Shown: positions 40,969 through 41,722 of the stretch, piece by piece | Layout of the letters: the number at the start of each line of letters is the position of its first letter | How positions within the stretch are numbered: the first letter of the stretch is position 1 | Source: DATLFS01 sp035540935 | GTDB lineage: Bacteria; Actinomycetota; CADDZG01; WHSQ01 | DNA length: 41,722 nt | Direction of reading: 5' to 3' | Assembly (NCBI GenBank): GCA_035540935.1 | Contig: DATLFS010000119.1 | Location: forward strand, 1 to 41,722 | Position numbers and translations under genes: made by a program | Notes under the pieces: generated by a model | The model's input: the letters and a program-made list of their open reading frames with translations, nothing else | What the model was told of the DNA's origin: nothing | Database searches by the model: none

Positions 40969-41514
40969 ATGACCGAGCAGCGGCGCCGCCTCGTCGAGCG
41001 CATCACCGACCCCGCCTACGTTGACGCGCTAGACGCGCTAGATGTCGACGCGCTGAAGGCAAAGCGGGATGAGTGCCGCGAGGCAGAGATCGAGCTGTCG
41101 TTCGAGCGGAGGCTCTGTCAGGCCCGCATCGAGATCCTCCGCGCCGAGCTCGAGAGGCGGGAGCGGGGGGAGGAAGCGGACGATCTCGTGGCGCGTCTCC
41201 CAGAGATCCTGGCCGGAGGCACGTCGCGGGGCGACGCGCCGCTGCCGGATCGAGCGCCCGACTTCACGATCCCCCGTAACGCCGACAACCCCCGCCGAAG
41301 GGTGGATGAGGTCGTAGGCGATCAGACGCTGGCGAGGCTTCCGCACCTGGGCCGCGACGAGATCAAGCGCATCGGCGAGAACCTCGAGGAGTGGGAGCGT
41401 TCGGTCTCGGCGCGCCGTAAGGAGGTGCAGACGATCCTCGATCGGCTGCAGGACGAGATCGTCAGGCGCTACAAGAGCGGAGAGGCCGACCCCGGGGCCG
41501 TTCTCGGCGGTTAG
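40969..41514 (+). CDS. RsiG-like anti-sigma factor with two c-di-GMP-binding motifs
   Basis: A 181-aa helical protein. It contains two matches to the E(x)3S(x)2R(x)3Q(x)3D motif that binds c-di-GMP in Streptomyces RsiG, the anti-sigma factor of WhiG. Motif 1 spans residues 40-55: Glu40, Ser44, Arg47, Gln51, with Glu55 in place of Asp. Motif 2 spans 143-158 and is perfect: Glu143, Ser147, Arg150, Gln154, Asp158. Each lies in a long helix, as in RsiG, joined by a Pro-rich linker (about 88-115). The start ATG is 7 bases after TATCTT (leaderless). The sigma partner is not in the window; a diguanylate cyclase is at 35211-36728. The family name is by motif, so moderately secure. Confidence 0.82.
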   Translation: MTEQRRRLVERITDPAYVDALDALDVDALKAKRDECREAEIELSFERRLCQARIEILRAELERRERGEEADDLVARLPEILAGGTSRGDAPLPDRAPDFTIPRNADNPRRRVDEVVGDQTLARLPHLGRDEIKRIGENLEEWERSVSARRKEVQTILDRLQDEIVRRYKSGEADPGAVLGG

Positions 41515-41722
41515 TCGCCGCCCTTTCCGTTTCCGTTCTCACCGTTACCGCCGCCGTTGCCGTTCCCGCCGTTGCCGTTCCCGCCGTTGCCGTTCCCGGC
41601 GTTCTCGTTCCCGGCGTTCTCGTTCCCGGCGTTCCCGTTCCCGCTCCCGCCGTTCCCGTTCCCGCTCCCGCCGGCGTTGGCCCCACCGCCGGGCTCTGAG
41701 TTCCCGCCGGACTTACCGGAGT
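41511..41722 (-). CDS. C-terminal part of a Gly/Asn-rich protein (runs off the window)
   Basis: On the minus strand an open frame enters from beyond base 41722 and ends at TAA 41513-41511, giving the last 69 residues of a protein. They are almost wholly low-complexity: repeats such as AGNENAGNEN and GGNGNGGNGN, ending GKGGD. The underlying DNA is a 15-bp-type tandem repeat. The TAA overlaps the RsiG-like stop. The identity of the protein cannot be told from its tail; such tails occur on actinobacterial surface proteins and membrane kinases. Confidence 0.55.
   Translation of the reverse strand, partial: SGKSGGNSEPGGGANAGGSGNGNGGSGNGNAGNENAGNENAGNGNGGNGNGGNGNGGGNGENGNGKGGD
41540..41680. repeat. 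15-bp-type imperfect tandem repeats (GGCGGGAACGGCAAC on the minus strand)
   Basis: Successive 15-bp units differ at one or two positions: GGCGGGAACGGCAAC, GCCGGGAACGAGAAC and GGCGGGAGCGGGAAC. They encode repeating Gly-Gly-Asn-Gly-Asn or Ala-Gly-Asn-Glu-Asn on the minus strand. The pattern is protein-coding periodicity, not CRISPR, and is prone to length change. Confidence 0.8.

Noticed and set aside
41540..41680. CRISPR-like or VNTR non-coding array
   Set aside because: The units are contiguous without unique spacers and keep a coding periodicity on the minus strand.

Overview
The window is about 41.7 kb of high-GC DNA with densely packed genes and the hallmarks of an actinomycete-type bacterium (Actinomycetota). 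These include a GlnR-type nitrogen regulator, adenylylatable and non-adenylylatable type-I glutamine synthetases flanking a GlnE adenylyltransferase, an actinobacterial Mrp without the usual Cys pair, a DUF2505 protein, a nitrobindin-like FABP protein and an RsiG-like c-di-GMP-binding anti-sigma protein. I cannot place the class; a deep-branching lineage (for example Thermoleophilia or Acidimicrobiia) is a guess. Many genes lack a Shine-Dalgarno sequence and instead have a TAnnnT -10 hexamer 6 to 8 bases before the start codon, so leaderless mRNAs look common.

Layout. 1-2000: tRNA-Lys, a secreted 'choice-of-anchor P'-like protein and an L,D-transpeptidase. 2000-13800: a nitrogen block with nfeD, glnR, glutamine-dependent nadE, glnA2, an NlpC/P60 hydrolase, glnE, a probable selenocysteine-containing AhpC/TSA protein, two cyclic-nucleotide-domain proteins, an EthD-like protein, glnA1 and DUF2505. 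The glnA1 promoter carries four GlnR half-sites at exact 11-bp spacing, and the divergent nadE/glnA2 promoters share two more. 13800-17600: an exported hypothetical protein, a TIGR01777 epimerase, a lipid kinase and Mrp.

17600-30300: a nucleoside salvage block. deoC, one complete and one half-length aldehyde dehydrogenase lie on the plus strand. Facing them is a seven-gene minus-strand operon: BMP-family lipoprotein, ABC ATPase, two permeases, cytidine deaminase, pyrimidine nucleoside phosphorylase and purine nucleoside phosphorylase. Together they would import nucleosides, deaminate and phosphorolyse them, and feed deoxyribose phosphate through DeoC to acetaldehyde and onward by oxidation; phosphopentomutase is not in the window. 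An XRE regulator plus nucleotidyltransferase pair (toxin-antitoxin-like) and a SHOCT membrane protein sit inside this block.

30300-41722: a CPBP protease, PduO cobalamin adenosyltransferase, a Nudix hydrolase, a small membrane protein, a secreted M14 carboxypeptidase, a nitrobindin-like protein, a GGDEF diguanylate cyclase, two coupled acyl-CoA dehydrogenases, a DtxR/MntR-family regulator, a coiled-coil M23 endopeptidase, the RsiG-like protein, and the Gly/Asn-repeat C-terminus of a gene that runs off the window.

The most notable items are the UGA-containing AhpC/TSA gene with a well-placed SECIS-like hairpin, the GlnR operators in a glnR-containing glutamine cluster, the RsiG-like protein with two c-di-GMP motifs, and the half-length pseudo-aldehyde dehydrogenase. 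No CRISPR array, insertion sequence or rRNA was seen. No gene-free stretch exceeds 300 bases.
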